Source: Chitinophagaceae bacterium (GTDB taxonomy: Bacteria > Bacteroidota > Bacteroidia > Chitinophagales > Chitinophagaceae). From it: a stretch of DNA of 29,864 nucleotides. This document shows positions 14,992 to 22,660 of this stretch, piece after piece (position 1 is the stretch's first letter; each line of letters starts with the position of its first letter). The notes beneath the pieces were generated by a model, which worked only from the letters and a program-made list of their open reading frames with translations, was not told the DNA's origin and made no database searches. The DNA lies in assembly GCA_947483345.1 (NCBI GenBank), contig CANKNL010000005.1, positions 1 to 29,864 of the forward strand, in the 5' to 3' direction. Position numbers and translations under genes: made by a program.

Positions 14992-16827
14992 TTACTCTAC
15001 CGTTACACTCTTTGCCAGGTTCCTCGGTTTATCCACATCAACCCCTCTGGCAATACCCATATAATAGCTTAGTAATTGCATGGGTATGGTACTTAACATG
15101 GGCGCAATAATTTCGTCGGCAGGCGGTACATAAAATACATCATCGGCCATGCCGGGTATCAGGTCATCGCCTTCTGTGATAATGGCAATCACTTTTCCCT
15201 TACGGGCTTTTATCTCCTGTATATTACTTACAATTTTTTCGTGGTACGAATCTTTGGTAGCTATAAAAACGACCGGTAAATTTTCATCAACCAGTGCAAT
15301 GGGACCGTGTTTCATTTCAGCCGCCGGATAGCCCTCTGCATGTATGTAAGAGATCTCTTTTAATTTTAAAGCACCTTCTAAAGCAATCGGAAAATTATAA
15401 CCCCGGCCTAAATACAAAGCATCGGCCGCTCCTTTATATTTTAAAGCAATTGTTTTAAGTTGTTCCGCTGTTTTTAAAATGGCATCCACTTTTTCCGGTA
15501 CAGCTTCCAGCTCAAACAATAAATCAGTATAGCGTTCATCGCTGATGGTTCCTTTTTCTTTAGCAATTTTTAAAGCCATCATGGTTAACACAGCCAACTG
15601 GCCGGTAAAAGCTTTTGTAGAAGCCACGCCAATTTCGGGTCCTGCATGTGTATAAGCGCCACCATTGCTGATCCTGGCGATAGAGGAGCCCACTACATTT
15701 ACAATACCAAATATAATAGCCCCGTTTTCTTTGGCTCTTTCAATGGCCACTAATGTGTCGGCCGTTTCGCCACTTTGCGAAATGGCAATAATAATATCGC
15801 CTTTATTGATGATGGGGTTTCGATACCTGAATTCAGAAGCATATTCCACTTCAACAGGAATGCGGCAAAGCTCTTCAATAATATATTCGGCCAATAAGGC
15901 GGCATGCCAGCTGGTACCACAAGCCACAATGATGATGCGGTTTGCATTTATAAAATGTTGGATATTATCCTGAATGCCTTTCATGGTTATTGTTCCCGCA
16001 GCTGCATCCAGTCTGCCTCTTAAACAATCATGAATGGTACTGGGCTGTTCAAAAATCTCTTTCAGCATAAAATGATCGTAGCCGCCTTTTTCTATGGCTG
16101 CCAGCTCCATATCAAGCCTGGTAACAAAAGGAGTAATTTTTTCGTTTCCCAGGTTTTTTAAAATCAGTTCATCAGGCCTCACAATGGCCAGCTCATAATC
16201 ATTAACATAAACCACTTCCTTGGTATATTCAAGCATCGGCGAGGCATCGGAACCCAAAAAATGTTCACCCTTACCCACACCAATAACTAAAGGACTTCCT
16301 TTTCTTGCAGCAATGATGGTATCCGGATTTTCAGAATCGAGCAACAGAATGACATAAGCACCGGTTACTCTTTTTAAAGCTACCCTTACCGCTTCTTCCA
16401 GATCGCACTGGTTATTCTCTTTTATATCTTCAATAAAATTCAATAGCACTTCGGTATCTGTTTCGCTGGTAAAAACATACCCTTTATTGGTTAATTCTTT
16501 TTTAAGCTGGGTATAGTTTTCGATGATCCCATTATGTATCATGGCCAACTTACCGCTGGCAGAAGTATGGGGATGCGCATTGACATCGCTGGGTTCGCCA
16601 TGTGTGGCCCATCGGGTATGGCCAATGCCGGTATGTGCATGCAGATCCATACCAATGATCGCCTCTTCCAGATCGGAAACACGGCCTTTCTTTTTATACA
16701 CTTTTAACCCATTATTCAATAAGGCCACACCTGTACTGTCATAGCCCCGGTATTCCAGTCTTTTTAATCCTGTTATAACAATTGGGTAAGCCTCTTTGGT
16801 GCCAGTGTATCCAACAATTCCGCACAT
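14992..16827 (-). CDS. glmS: Glutamine--fructose-6-phosphate aminotransferase (isomerizing)
   Basis: Makes glucosamine 6-phosphate from fructose 6-phosphate and glutamine, the entry step to UDP-GlcNAc for peptidoglycan and LPS. The 611 residues match the family. The N-terminal amidotransferase has the nucleophile Cys2 after Met removal (MCGIVGYTGT) plus GHTRWATHGEPSDVNAHPH. Two SIS domains follow: ACGTSWHAALLAEYIIEEL, then SQSGETADTLVAIERAKE, and LYLGRGYNFPIALEGALKLKE. The C-terminus DKPRNLAKSVTVE carries the typical ending. A perfect -7 box lies 80 bases upstream. Confidence 0.98.
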   Translation of the reverse strand: MCGIVGYTGTKEAYPIVITGLKRLEYRGYDSTGVALLNNGLKVYKKKGRVSDLEEAIIGMDLHAHTGIGHTRWATHGEPSDVNAHPHTSASGKLAMIHNGIIENYTQLKKELTNKGYVFTSETDTEVLLNFIEDIKENNQCDLEEAVRVALKRVTGAYVILLLDSENPDTIIAARKGSPLVIGVGKGEHFLGSDASPMLEYTKEVVYVNDYELAIVRPDELILKNLGNEKITPFVTRLDMELAAIEKGGYDHFMLKEIFEQPSTIHDCLRGRLDAAAGTITMKGIQDNIQHFINANRIIIVACGTSWHAALLAEYIIEELCRIPVEVEYASEFRYRNPIINKGDIIIAISQSGETADTLVAIERAKENGAIIFGIVNVVGSSIARISNGGAYTHAGPEIGVASTKAFTGQLAVLTMMALKIAKEKGTISDERYTDLLFELEAVPEKVDAILKTAEQLKTIALKYKGAADALYLGRGYNFPIALEGALKLKEISYIHAEGYPAAEMKHGPIALVDENLPVVFIATKDSYHEKIVSNIQEIKARKGKVIAIITEGDDLIPGMADDVFYVPPADEIIAPMLSTIPMQLLSYYMGIARGVDVDKPRNLAKSVTVE

Positions 16828-16907
16828 AGATAAAAATTTAATCGCTTAAATCCCTGCCAGCAGGCAGTGTATAAGCAAGGATGATGTTTTGATTTATTTG
16901 TTCCCGG

Positions 16908-16915
16908 CAAAAGTA
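16908..16915 (-). promoter_or_regulatory. -7 box (TACTTTTG) of glmS
   Basis: A perfect TAnnTTTG match on the minus strand gives a glmS leader of about 75 bases. The leader holds a 5-bp hairpin (CTGCC 16854-16858 / GGCAG 16863-16867). An inverted repeat (GCACA-CT-TGTGC, 16939-16950) lies where the -33 region should be and might be an operator. No glmS ribozyme core was recognised. Confidence 0.55.
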
Positions 16916-17099
16916 CATCGCCAAACTTCATTGGCGTCGCACACTTGTGCTGCATATTTTTATTAAACTTTTAATACAGCGAACGGGCTTTCAGAATCGG
17001 TGTAATTTAATAAAAATGTACACAACTATGTGCTTTATGGGTTATTCTTATTTGTATTTGTGATGGATTAGCCTAAATTGGTGTATTAAAATTACCGGT

Positions 17100-17636
17100 A
17101 TGAAAAAGGTATTCATTTTTTTTGCTTTCTTGGGTATTTTACCAGTTGTAACTGCCCAGCAGAAAACAGCCGTTACTAAAATTTTCATTGTACGACATGC
17201 TGAAAAAGAGGCCGGAAAGGATCCGGCATTAACAGCTGCCGGTAATGCCCGTGCCGGGGATTTAATGCGCAATTTACAAAATGAAAATATTCAGAAAATT
17301 TATGTGAGCCAATACCGGCGCACACAACTTACCGGCGATAGTTTAAGACTACAGTTAAAAATAGATACAGTGCATTATACGGCAGATACGTTATGCGATA
17401 ACCTGATCAATGCTATTATAGAACACCGGGATTTTGGTAAAACCATTTTAATAATAGCACATAGTAATACCATACCAAAAATTATCCGCAAACTTGGTGT
17501 ATTGGATTATCCCCAGACCGACCTGCCTGATAATGACTTTGATGACCTGTTTCTGATCACCTATAAAAATGAGCTGGCCAAGGTTAAAAAAATGAAATAT
17601 GGTGCTAAGTCGGGCATGACAGAAGCCAAACAATAA
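17100..17636 (+). CDS. Exported histidine phosphatase superfamily protein
   Basis: A 178-residue phosphoglycerate-mutase-like phosphatase. A signal peptide (MKKVFIFFAFLGILPVVTAQ) points to the periplasm. The catalytic RHAE motif is at 32-35, with His33 as the likely phospho-histidine and Glu/Lys next to it. The second His is His121 in ILIIAHSNTIP, and Arg residues of VSQYRRTQLTGDSL fit the phosphate pocket. The substrate is unknown. It is divergent from glmS and convergent with the NRAMP gene. No strong promoter box is seen; TGTATTTG at 17053-17060 is a seven-of-eight match. Confidence 0.88.
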   Translation: MKKVFIFFAFLGILPVVTAQQKTAVTKIFIVRHAEKEAGKDPALTAAGNARAGDLMRNLQNENIQKIYVSQYRRTQLTGDSLRLQLKIDTVHYTADTLCDNLINAIIEHRDFGKTILIIAHSNTIPKIIRKLGVLDYPQTDLPDNDFDDLFLITYKNELAKVKKMKYGAKSGMTEAKQ

Positions 17637-17668
17637 CGACTAAAATTTACGTTATTTAAAATACATGG

Positions 17669-17693
17669 ATGCGGCCAACCGTATGGCCTGCAT
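17669..17693. terminator. Possible bidirectional terminator hairpin
   Basis: ATGC-GGCCA (17669-17677) pairs with TGGCC-GCAT (17684-17693, one bulged T) over a 6-base loop, in the 59-base gap between two convergent genes. There is no continuous T-run on either side, so the call is tentative. Confidence 0.35.
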
Positions 17694-17695
17694 TA

Positions 17696-18943
17696 TTATT
17701 TAAACAAAGGGGCCACCAGCAGCATTAAGGATAAACCGATCAATAAAATAATAGAAGACCAGCCAATAATATTTGTGATGGGTTTGTTTACATATTTTCC
17801 CATGATTTTTTTATCATTCACTAAAATGATCATACAGATCAATACCACCGGTAATAGTACGGCGTTGATGACCTGCGACCATAATGAAATGCCTATCAGT
17901 GGTGCATTAGGTATTAAAATAATGGCAACAGCAAGCGCCAGTATGATGGTGTATAAAATATAAAATTCCGGAGCGTCTTCCCATTTTTTATCAATACCTG
18001 CTTCAAAGCCAAAGGCTTCACATACATAAAATGCCGTGGCCAAAGGCAGGATAGTAGCAGAAAAAATGGAGGCGATAAAAAGGCCAAAAGCAAATACCAG
18101 TGAGGAGATTTTGCCGGCCAGTGGTTTTAATGCCATGGCGGCATCCTTGGCCTCATGAATTACAATGCCATTCTCATGTAAATTGGAAGCACAGGCCACC
18201 ATGATGAAAAAGGCAACAACAACGGTTGCCACACAGCCTACAATGATGTCGATCATTACAAATTTATACTGGTTTATTTTTATGCCTTTTTCAATAACAG
18301 AAGATTGCATATAAAACTGCATCCAGGGTGCAATGGTGGTTCCCACAATACCCAACACCATGGTGAGGGTAGTGCTATTCATTTTCATTTCGGGTTTAAT
18401 AATGGCATGGCCAATTTCATCCCAATGGGGCTTTCCCATAATGGCAGATACCACATAAACCAATAGCGATAAACTAAAAATAAGAAATACTTTTTCGGCA
18501 ATTTTATAATTGCCTTTTACCACCAGTACCCAAATGATGACAGCTACCAGGGGGACAGAAATATATTTACTTACACCCAGTACTTCCATACTTCCGGCAA
18601 CCCCGGCAAATTCGGTAGTGGTATTTCCAATATCTGCAATTAAGAGGCCGATAAAAATAAAAAAGGTGATTTTTACGCCTGCGTTTTCACGGATCAGATC
18701 GGCCAAGCCTTTACCGGTAACAATACCCATTCGGGCATTCATCTCTTGTATTACCAGAAGTACTATAAATGAGGGAATCAGTGTCCAGATAAGATTATAA
18801 CCATACATGGCACCGGCAACCGAATAGGTAGTAATACCGCCGGCATCATTATCAACACTGCCGGTAATGATGCCCGGCCCTAAAATGGCAAGAAAAATGG
18901 AGATATTTCTAAATAATTGGCTTCGGCTGCTTTTTTTAAACAT
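17696..18943 (-). CDS. NRAMP-family transporter of the NRMT (Mg2+) type
   Basis: A 415-residue polytopic inner-membrane protein with about 11 hydrophobic helices and the SLC11/NRAMP start GPGIITGSVDNDAGG. Classic manganese/iron NRAMPs have DPGN in helix 1 and MPH in helix 6. Here helix 1 has DNDAGG (residues 31-36) and helix 6 has TTIAPWMQF, with Ala205-Pro206-Trp207 in place of MPH. Loss of the helix-6 methionine is the mark of NRAMP-related magnesium transporters (NRMT). I therefore expect Mg2+ uptake rather than Mn2+. It starts 15 bases after a soluble MgtE-N/CBS protein and has a weak RBS (AGAGGAAAA). The family is certain; the ion is inferred from motifs and neighbour. Confidence 0.87.
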   Translation of the reverse strand: MFKKSSRSQLFRNISIFLAILGPGIITGSVDNDAGGITTYSVAGAMYGYNLIWTLIPSFIVLLVIQEMNARMGIVTGKGLADLIRENAGVKITFFIFIGLLIADIGNTTTEFAGVAGSMEVLGVSKYISVPLVAVIIWVLVVKGNYKIAEKVFLIFSLSLLVYVVSAIMGKPHWDEIGHAIIKPEMKMNSTTLTMVLGIVGTTIAPWMQFYMQSSVIEKGIKINQYKFVMIDIIVGCVATVVVAFFIMVACASNLHENGIVIHEAKDAAMALKPLAGKISSLVFAFGLFIASIFSATILPLATAFYVCEAFGFEAGIDKKWEDAPEFYILYTIILALAVAIILIPNAPLIGISLWSQVINAVLLPVVLICMIILVNDKKIMGKYVNKPITNIIGWSSIILLIGLSLMLLVAPLFK

Positions 18944-18958
18944 AACTTGTTTTCCTCT

Positions 18959-20227
18959 TTATTTTGTTCTGCGTTTACCAATAAGATCTTCCAGGATATC
19001 ATCTACCACAACCATCCCTGCCAGTACATCATTGTCGTAAATAACCGGTACCGCCAGTAAGTTATATTTAGAAACAATTTCAGCAAGTGAATCCAGCGGG
19101 TCATCATCATACACACTCACCGGGTTTTTCTTCATGATTAATTTTAACTGCGATTGAGGTTCGGCTACTAATAGATCCCGTAATGAAACAGTCGCTAACA
19201 ATTTGTCTTTTATGTCAACTATAAAAAAATTGTACAGTAATTCCATATCCGGTTTTTGTAACCGAATTTGCAGCAAAACTTCCTGCACGGTATTGTTTTG
19301 GTTAAATGACAATACGTCTGTAGACATGAGGCTACCCACTTTAGTGTTTGAGTATTCGAGTAATTCGCGTACTTCATCAGATGTTTCTTTTTCCATCTCT
19401 TTCAATAGCTCTTCGGCTCTTTTGTCCTCCAGCCTTTCAATAATATCTGCGGCTTCATTGGCAGGCATTTTTTCAAGTACGTCTGCCGCTTTTTCAAGTG
19501 ACAGATTTTCTATGATATGTATTTGTTCATGATCTTCCAGTTCTTCCAGAACATCTGCTGCTTTTTCAATATCCAATGAAGAGAATACCGTTGTTTTGGA
19601 TGATTTACCTAGTTCTTCTATAATATCTGCCACATCCGAAGGGTGTAAAGTATGCAGTTTTGAATAAGTTTTTGACAGTTTGATATTGAGGTTACTGAAA
19701 TCGATGGCTTCAATATCATCCCATAAAATATATTTTGAGGGTATGCGTTTCCTGAATAAAGAGACTATGAATTTTATGGGAAGCTCAATGCCAACCCTGC
19801 GCAAAAGACCTTCAATACCTACATCTACGGCAATGGCATAGGCCCCGTTTGAAATGGCAACCATCCGGATGTCATTTACCCTTACCAATTTTCGGCCTGT
19901 GATATCCACGATTTGCTTATCCAGAATATTGGCCTTTAATAGCATACCATCTGCAAACAATTCGGGTTGTACATCCTGCAGCGACTGGCATTGAACTTTA
20001 TACTTGGTTCCAAATTTTACAATCTGTAATTCGGTAAACTGTACATGTCTTTTTTGGCCACCCGATTTAATAATGATGCCGGCAATCTTTGGCCTTGCTG
20101 ATTCATCTTCTGTTATAGGAGGTATTTGAACCCATACATCAGATATACTGCCTAAAATGTTTTCCCGGGTATCAAAAATATCGCAGCCAAGTAACCTGCT
20201 AAAATAAAATGTAGTCAAATGCCTCAA
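18959..20227 (-). CDS. Soluble PRC-barrel / MgtE-N / CBS-pair protein
   Basis: A 422-residue protein that looks like the cytosolic Mg2+ sensor half of MgtE without its channel. Residues about 8-80 and 97-180 resemble two PRC-barrel domains (LLGCDIFDTRENILGSISDV; VDITGRKLVRVNDIRM). Residues about 196-295 are an MgtE N-domain superhelix (HPSDVADIIEEL, then KAADVLEELEDHEQIHIIE, EAADIIERLEDKRAEELL). Residues about 299-418 are two CBS motifs (VGSLMSTDVLSFNQNNTVQEVL; SVYDDDPLDSLAEIVSKYNLLAVPVI). The protein ends right after CBS2; the five-helix MgtE pore is absent. Start is TTG at 20225-20227 behind a strong RBS. It is followed by the NRMT-like gene, so it probably gates or senses for that permease. 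Confidence 0.88.
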   Translation of the reverse strand: MRHLTTFYFSRLLGCDIFDTRENILGSISDVWVQIPPITEDESARPKIAGIIIKSGGQKRHVQFTELQIVKFGTKYKVQCQSLQDVQPELFADGMLLKANILDKQIVDITGRKLVRVNDIRMVAISNGAYAIAVDVGIEGLLRRVGIELPIKFIVSLFRKRIPSKYILWDDIEAIDFSNLNIKLSKTYSKLHTLHPSDVADIIEELGKSSKTTVFSSLDIEKAADVLEELEDHEQIHIIENLSLEKAADVLEKMPANEAADIIERLEDKRAEELLKEMEKETSDEVRELLEYSNTKVGSLMSTDVLSFNQNNTVQEVLLQIRLQKPDMELLYNFFIVDIKDKLLATVSLRDLLVAEPQSQLKLIMKKNPVSVYDDDPLDSLAEIVSKYNLLAVPVIYDNDVLAGMVVVDDILEDLIGKRRTK

Positions 20228-20232
20228 GATAT

Positions 20233-20240
20233 ACCTCCTT
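20233..20240 (-). promoter_or_regulatory. Strong Shine-Dalgarno site for the TTG-started MgtE-like gene
   Basis: AAGGAGGT on the minus strand ends five bases before TTG (20227). Such a full Shine-Dalgarno match is rare in Bacteroidota and was not seen before most other genes here; it settles the TTG start. Confidence 0.7.
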
Positions 20241-20351
20241 ATTTTGTAGGATTCAAAGAAGCAACTGTAATGCAGCGGCCTTTAATCCCGGGTGTTTATT
20301 AATACTATTTTCGGCTCGCTTTCGTCCATGTGGGTGATGTGTAATTTGCGG

Positions 20352-20359
20352 CAAAGTAA
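20352..20359 (-). promoter_or_regulatory. Possible -7 box (TTACTTTG) of the Mg transport operon
   Basis: A seven-of-eight match to TAnnTTTG on the minus strand, followed by C as at other promoters in this window. If used, it gives a leader of about 120 bases before the TTG start. A -33 element at the right distance is not evident. The rest of the divergent spacer 20241-20508 shows no gene. Confidence 0.35.
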
Positions 20360-20508
20360 ACGAATAAATCCCAAGCAAAAAAAATGAATTTAAAGTGTAT
20401 TCCTGTTTCATAAACTGATATAGTAAAACAGGCTGGTGTGATACTTTTTTCAAGCCAGATTTGCCTATTGTTTTGTAATTTAGTTTATAAAACTGGTCAT
20501 CAAATGTT

Positions 20509-20892
20509 ATGCTTAAACAATATTTGTTTATTAATGAAACTAAAGAAAAAGGCCGGGGCGTTTTTACGCATGAACGCATTCCGGCCAATACGGTCATTGA
20601 AATAGCACCTGTTATCGTTATGGCAAAAACCGACAGGCCATATCTGGATAAAACCCTATTACACGATTATATTTTTGAATGGGGAAAAGAAAAAGATCAA
20701 TGTTGTATGGCACTTGGGTTGATACCCATTTATAATCATAGCTATAAAAGTAACTGCGAATATTTTATGGACTTTGAAGAGGATTCTATTATGATTAAAA
20801 CAGTAAGGGAAATAGAACATGGCGAAGAACTGACCATCAATTACAATGGCAATTGGAATGATGGGAAAAAAATTTGGTTTGATGTAAAATAA
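20509..20892 (+). CDS. Small SET-domain protein (putative lysine methyltransferase)
   Basis: A 127-residue cytoplasmic protein consisting only of a SET domain, which uses S-adenosylmethionine to methylate protein lysines in eukaryotes. The GRGVF start of the fold is at 15-19. The motif YNHSYKSN (75-82) fits NHxxxxN, and GEELTINY (105-112) fits the ELxxDY/NY motif with Tyr112 as the likely catalytic Tyr. There are no pre- or post-SET Cys clusters. Bacterial substrates are unknown. TAATTTAG at 20476-20483 may be its -7 box. A perfect palindromic terminator overlaps its stop codon. Confidence 0.87.
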   Translation: MLKQYLFINETKEKGRGVFTHERIPANTVIEIAPVIVMAKTDRPYLDKTLLHDYIFEWGKEKDQCCMALGLIPIYNHSYKSNCEYFMDFEEDSIMIKTVREIEHGEELTINYNGNWNDGKKIWFDVK

Positions 20893-20920
20893 AAGCTGCT
20901 GCAGATCTGCAGCAGCTTTT
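20891..20920. terminator. Bidirectional terminator, perfect 30-base palindrome
   Basis: Bases 20891-20920 are a perfect palindrome centred on AGATCT, starting AAAAGCTGCTGC. It begins in the last two bases of the SET stop codon. T-rich stretches follow on both strands, so it serves the SET gene and the convergent lipoprotein gene. Confidence 0.85.
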
Positions 20921-20937
20921 ATTTTAGTAGAAAAAAC

Positions 20938-22266
20938 TTAGTCTACATACCGATGACCTGCAGTGATCCAGTCTAATATTTTTTGTTTATCAGCATTATT
21001 CAAAGGGGCATTTGGCACCGGCGGCATGATGGATGGATTGGCATCGATTGCACGGGCTTTAATTCTATCCCAGGCGCCAACAATGGTGCAATCTAATGTA
21101 AAGTCTAATCCACCAGTAGGACTTGCACCACTATGACAACCACTTAAGGCACAGTTAGCCTGTAGTACCGCCTTAACAGCAGAGAAATTAAGTCCAGCTG
21201 CTGCCGGATTTACTGTAGCATTACTTGTTTTAATACAGCCATCAACATCTTTGGCTGCAATGGTGTAGGTGCCGGCAGCAAGCCCGGTAAACATATTTGA
21301 AGCCTGGTAGGCTCCACTGTTTAAACTATAGGTAAAGCCAGCACTGCCACCTGCAGTAATTGTAACAGAACCGGTAGCAGAAGGTGCACATTTATCGGTG
21401 GATGTTGTAGTTGCACTGAGTGTTAATGTTTTTCCAAAACAAGGGTCAAATGTAATGGTAAAGGCCTGTGCTTTTATGCATCCATCTAAATCCTTAGCTG
21501 TAACGGTGTAGGCGCCTGCTGTTAATCCTGTAAAATTTCCGGTACCCTGAAATAGACCACTATTGAGTTGATAGGAGAAGCCTGTACTGCCGCTGGCAGA
21601 TGACGTAATGGAGCCGTTGGCAGCACCGGCTGAGGGCCCGGCATTAATAACGGTTCCGTTAATTGTAATTGTTTTTGTGGAGCAAATATCAACCACGTTA
21701 AAAGTTTGTGTTTTCAGGCAGCCTTCAAAATCTTTGGCAGTAACGGTATAGGCACCAATGGCCAGGCCGGTAAATGTACCCAAAGCCTGAAATGCACCGC
21801 CATTTAAACTATATGTGAATCCTGTGCTGCCTGCTGCTGTAGCGGTAATGGATCCGTTAGCTGTACCCAATATGGTATTAACAACTGTACCCGTAACCGT
21901 TATGTTTTTTATAGAACAGGGATCGTTAACTGTAAAGCTGTTTGTGCCGGTACAGCCGGCAGCAGTTTTAGCAATTACAGTATAGGTGCCAGCTGCCAGT
22001 CCTGTAAAACTGCCGGATGCCTGAAAAGCCCCTCCATTGATATTATACGTAAAACTGCTGCTGCCAGATGCAGAAGCCGTTATGGCTCCAACCGATTGTC
22101 CGGTTGTGGTATTTGTAACAGTTGCTGTAACGGTGATGTTGATACCTGCACATGGATTTGGTGTTGGTGCCGGTGTCTTGTCGCCTTTGCTGCAACTGTT
22201 TATTAAGCTTAATCCACTAAGCATAAAACCGATAAGGAGATAGCTGATCTTGTTGTATTTTTTCAT
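20938..22266 (-). CDS. Lipoprotein with four SprB-like repeats and a CX4CH cytochrome-like domain
   Basis: A 442-residue predicted lipoprotein: signal MKKYNKISYLLIGFMLSGLSLINSC with lipid-bearing Cys25. After a Pro/Thr linker, four repeats of about 78-81 residues follow (39-116, 117-194, 195-275, 276-356). Each starts with Cys, has GSxTFTYSLNGGAFQ, then FTGLAAGTYTVTAKDxxGC. They resemble SprB-type surface repeats. Residues 357-442 form a small cytochrome-like domain: CALSGCHSG (Cys372, Cys377, His378, a CX4CH heme motif), IMPP with Met414 as possible distal ligand, and ILDWITAGHRYVD at the end. Such domains occur in Planctomycetes and Bacteroidota. Heme binding is likely but unproven; the role could be surface electron transfer or just a structural module. 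Confidence 0.82.
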   Translation of the reverse strand: MKKYNKISYLLIGFMLSGLSLINSCSKGDKTPAPTPNPCAGINITVTATVTNTTTGQSVGAITASASGSSSFTYNINGGAFQASGSFTGLAAGTYTVIAKTAAGCTGTNSFTVNDPCSIKNITVTGTVVNTILGTANGSITATAAGSTGFTYSLNGGAFQALGTFTGLAIGAYTVTAKDFEGCLKTQTFNVVDICSTKTITINGTVINAGPSAGAANGSITSSASGSTGFSYQLNSGLFQGTGNFTGLTAGAYTVTAKDLDGCIKAQAFTITFDPCFGKTLTLSATTTSTDKCAPSATGSVTITAGGSAGFTYSLNSGAYQASNMFTGLAAGTYTIAAKDVDGCIKTSNATVNPAAAGLNFSAVKAVLQANCALSGCHSGASPTGGLDFTLDCTIVGAWDRIKARAIDANPSIMPPVPNAPLNNADKQKILDWITAGHRYVD

Positions 22267-22614
22267 AAAAACAAGTTTACTGGTGTTGGTTAAAAGATAA
22301 AATAAATGTGATGTTATAACGCTTCAATAGAGTTGTGCATGTTAATAATAAGATTGTAAACGGCGGTTTTACAAAACAGGTTGCTTTGGGAAAATTAAAA
22401 ATGAGTAACCATTTATAATGGCGGAACTGCTGGTTTAAAAAACTGAACAGGCCGTTTTACCAAAGCCCTTTAACACACAGGCTTTGCTTTTATTTAAGCC
22501 TACACATGCCGGTATAAAATGACATTCAGTTTGGGATTACGATATTGCCAAAGGGCCGGCCAATTGGTTTCTGCGCTCTTAGTCATTCTAATTGGACAAG
22601 CGCTATAAATAAAA
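22267..22614. other. Gene-free spacer between lipoprotein gene and aconitase terminator
   Basis: About 350 bases upstream of the lipoprotein start. TATCTTTT on the minus strand at 22292-22299 is a seven-of-eight match to the -7 box. There is a GGCCGGCC palindrome near 22554-22561 and a short inverted repeat GCGCT...AGCGC within about 22573-22603. No gene or known RNA is recognised; open frames here look like chance. Confidence 0.5.
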
Positions 22615-22645
22615 AAATCCCGACGTTTAGGTCGGGATTTTTTTT
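22615..22645 (-). terminator. Rho-independent terminator of aconitase
   Basis: A perfect 10-bp stem AAATCCCGAC (22615-22624) / GTCGGGATTT (22631-22640) has a 6-base loop, with A-runs on one side and T-runs on the other. It works on the minus strand after the aconitase stop at 22661 and could also work on the plus strand. Confidence 0.88.
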
Positions 22646-22660
22646 ATTGTATTTACTTTT

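Noticed and set aside
16828..16907. glmS ribozyme in the glmS leader
   Set aside because: The leader is only about 75 bases and shows one small hairpin; no ribozyme core or double pseudoknot was recognisable.
17696..18943. Annotation as a Mn2+/Fe2+ NRAMP (MntH)
   Set aside because: The DPGN and MPH metal-site motifs are replaced by DNDAGG and APW, which argues for the Mg-type branch.
18959..20227. Annotation as a complete MgtE magnesium channel
   Set aside because: The protein ends right after the second CBS motif; there is no membrane domain.
20253..20597. 114-codon minus-strand open frame in the divergent spacer
   Set aside because: Overlaps the SET gene antisense, lies over likely promoters, and the translation has no recognisable fold.
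22560..22610. tRNA-like fold from a GCGCT/AGCGC inverted repeat
   Set aside because: No anticodon or T-arm consensus on either strand; the stem is short and has mismatches.
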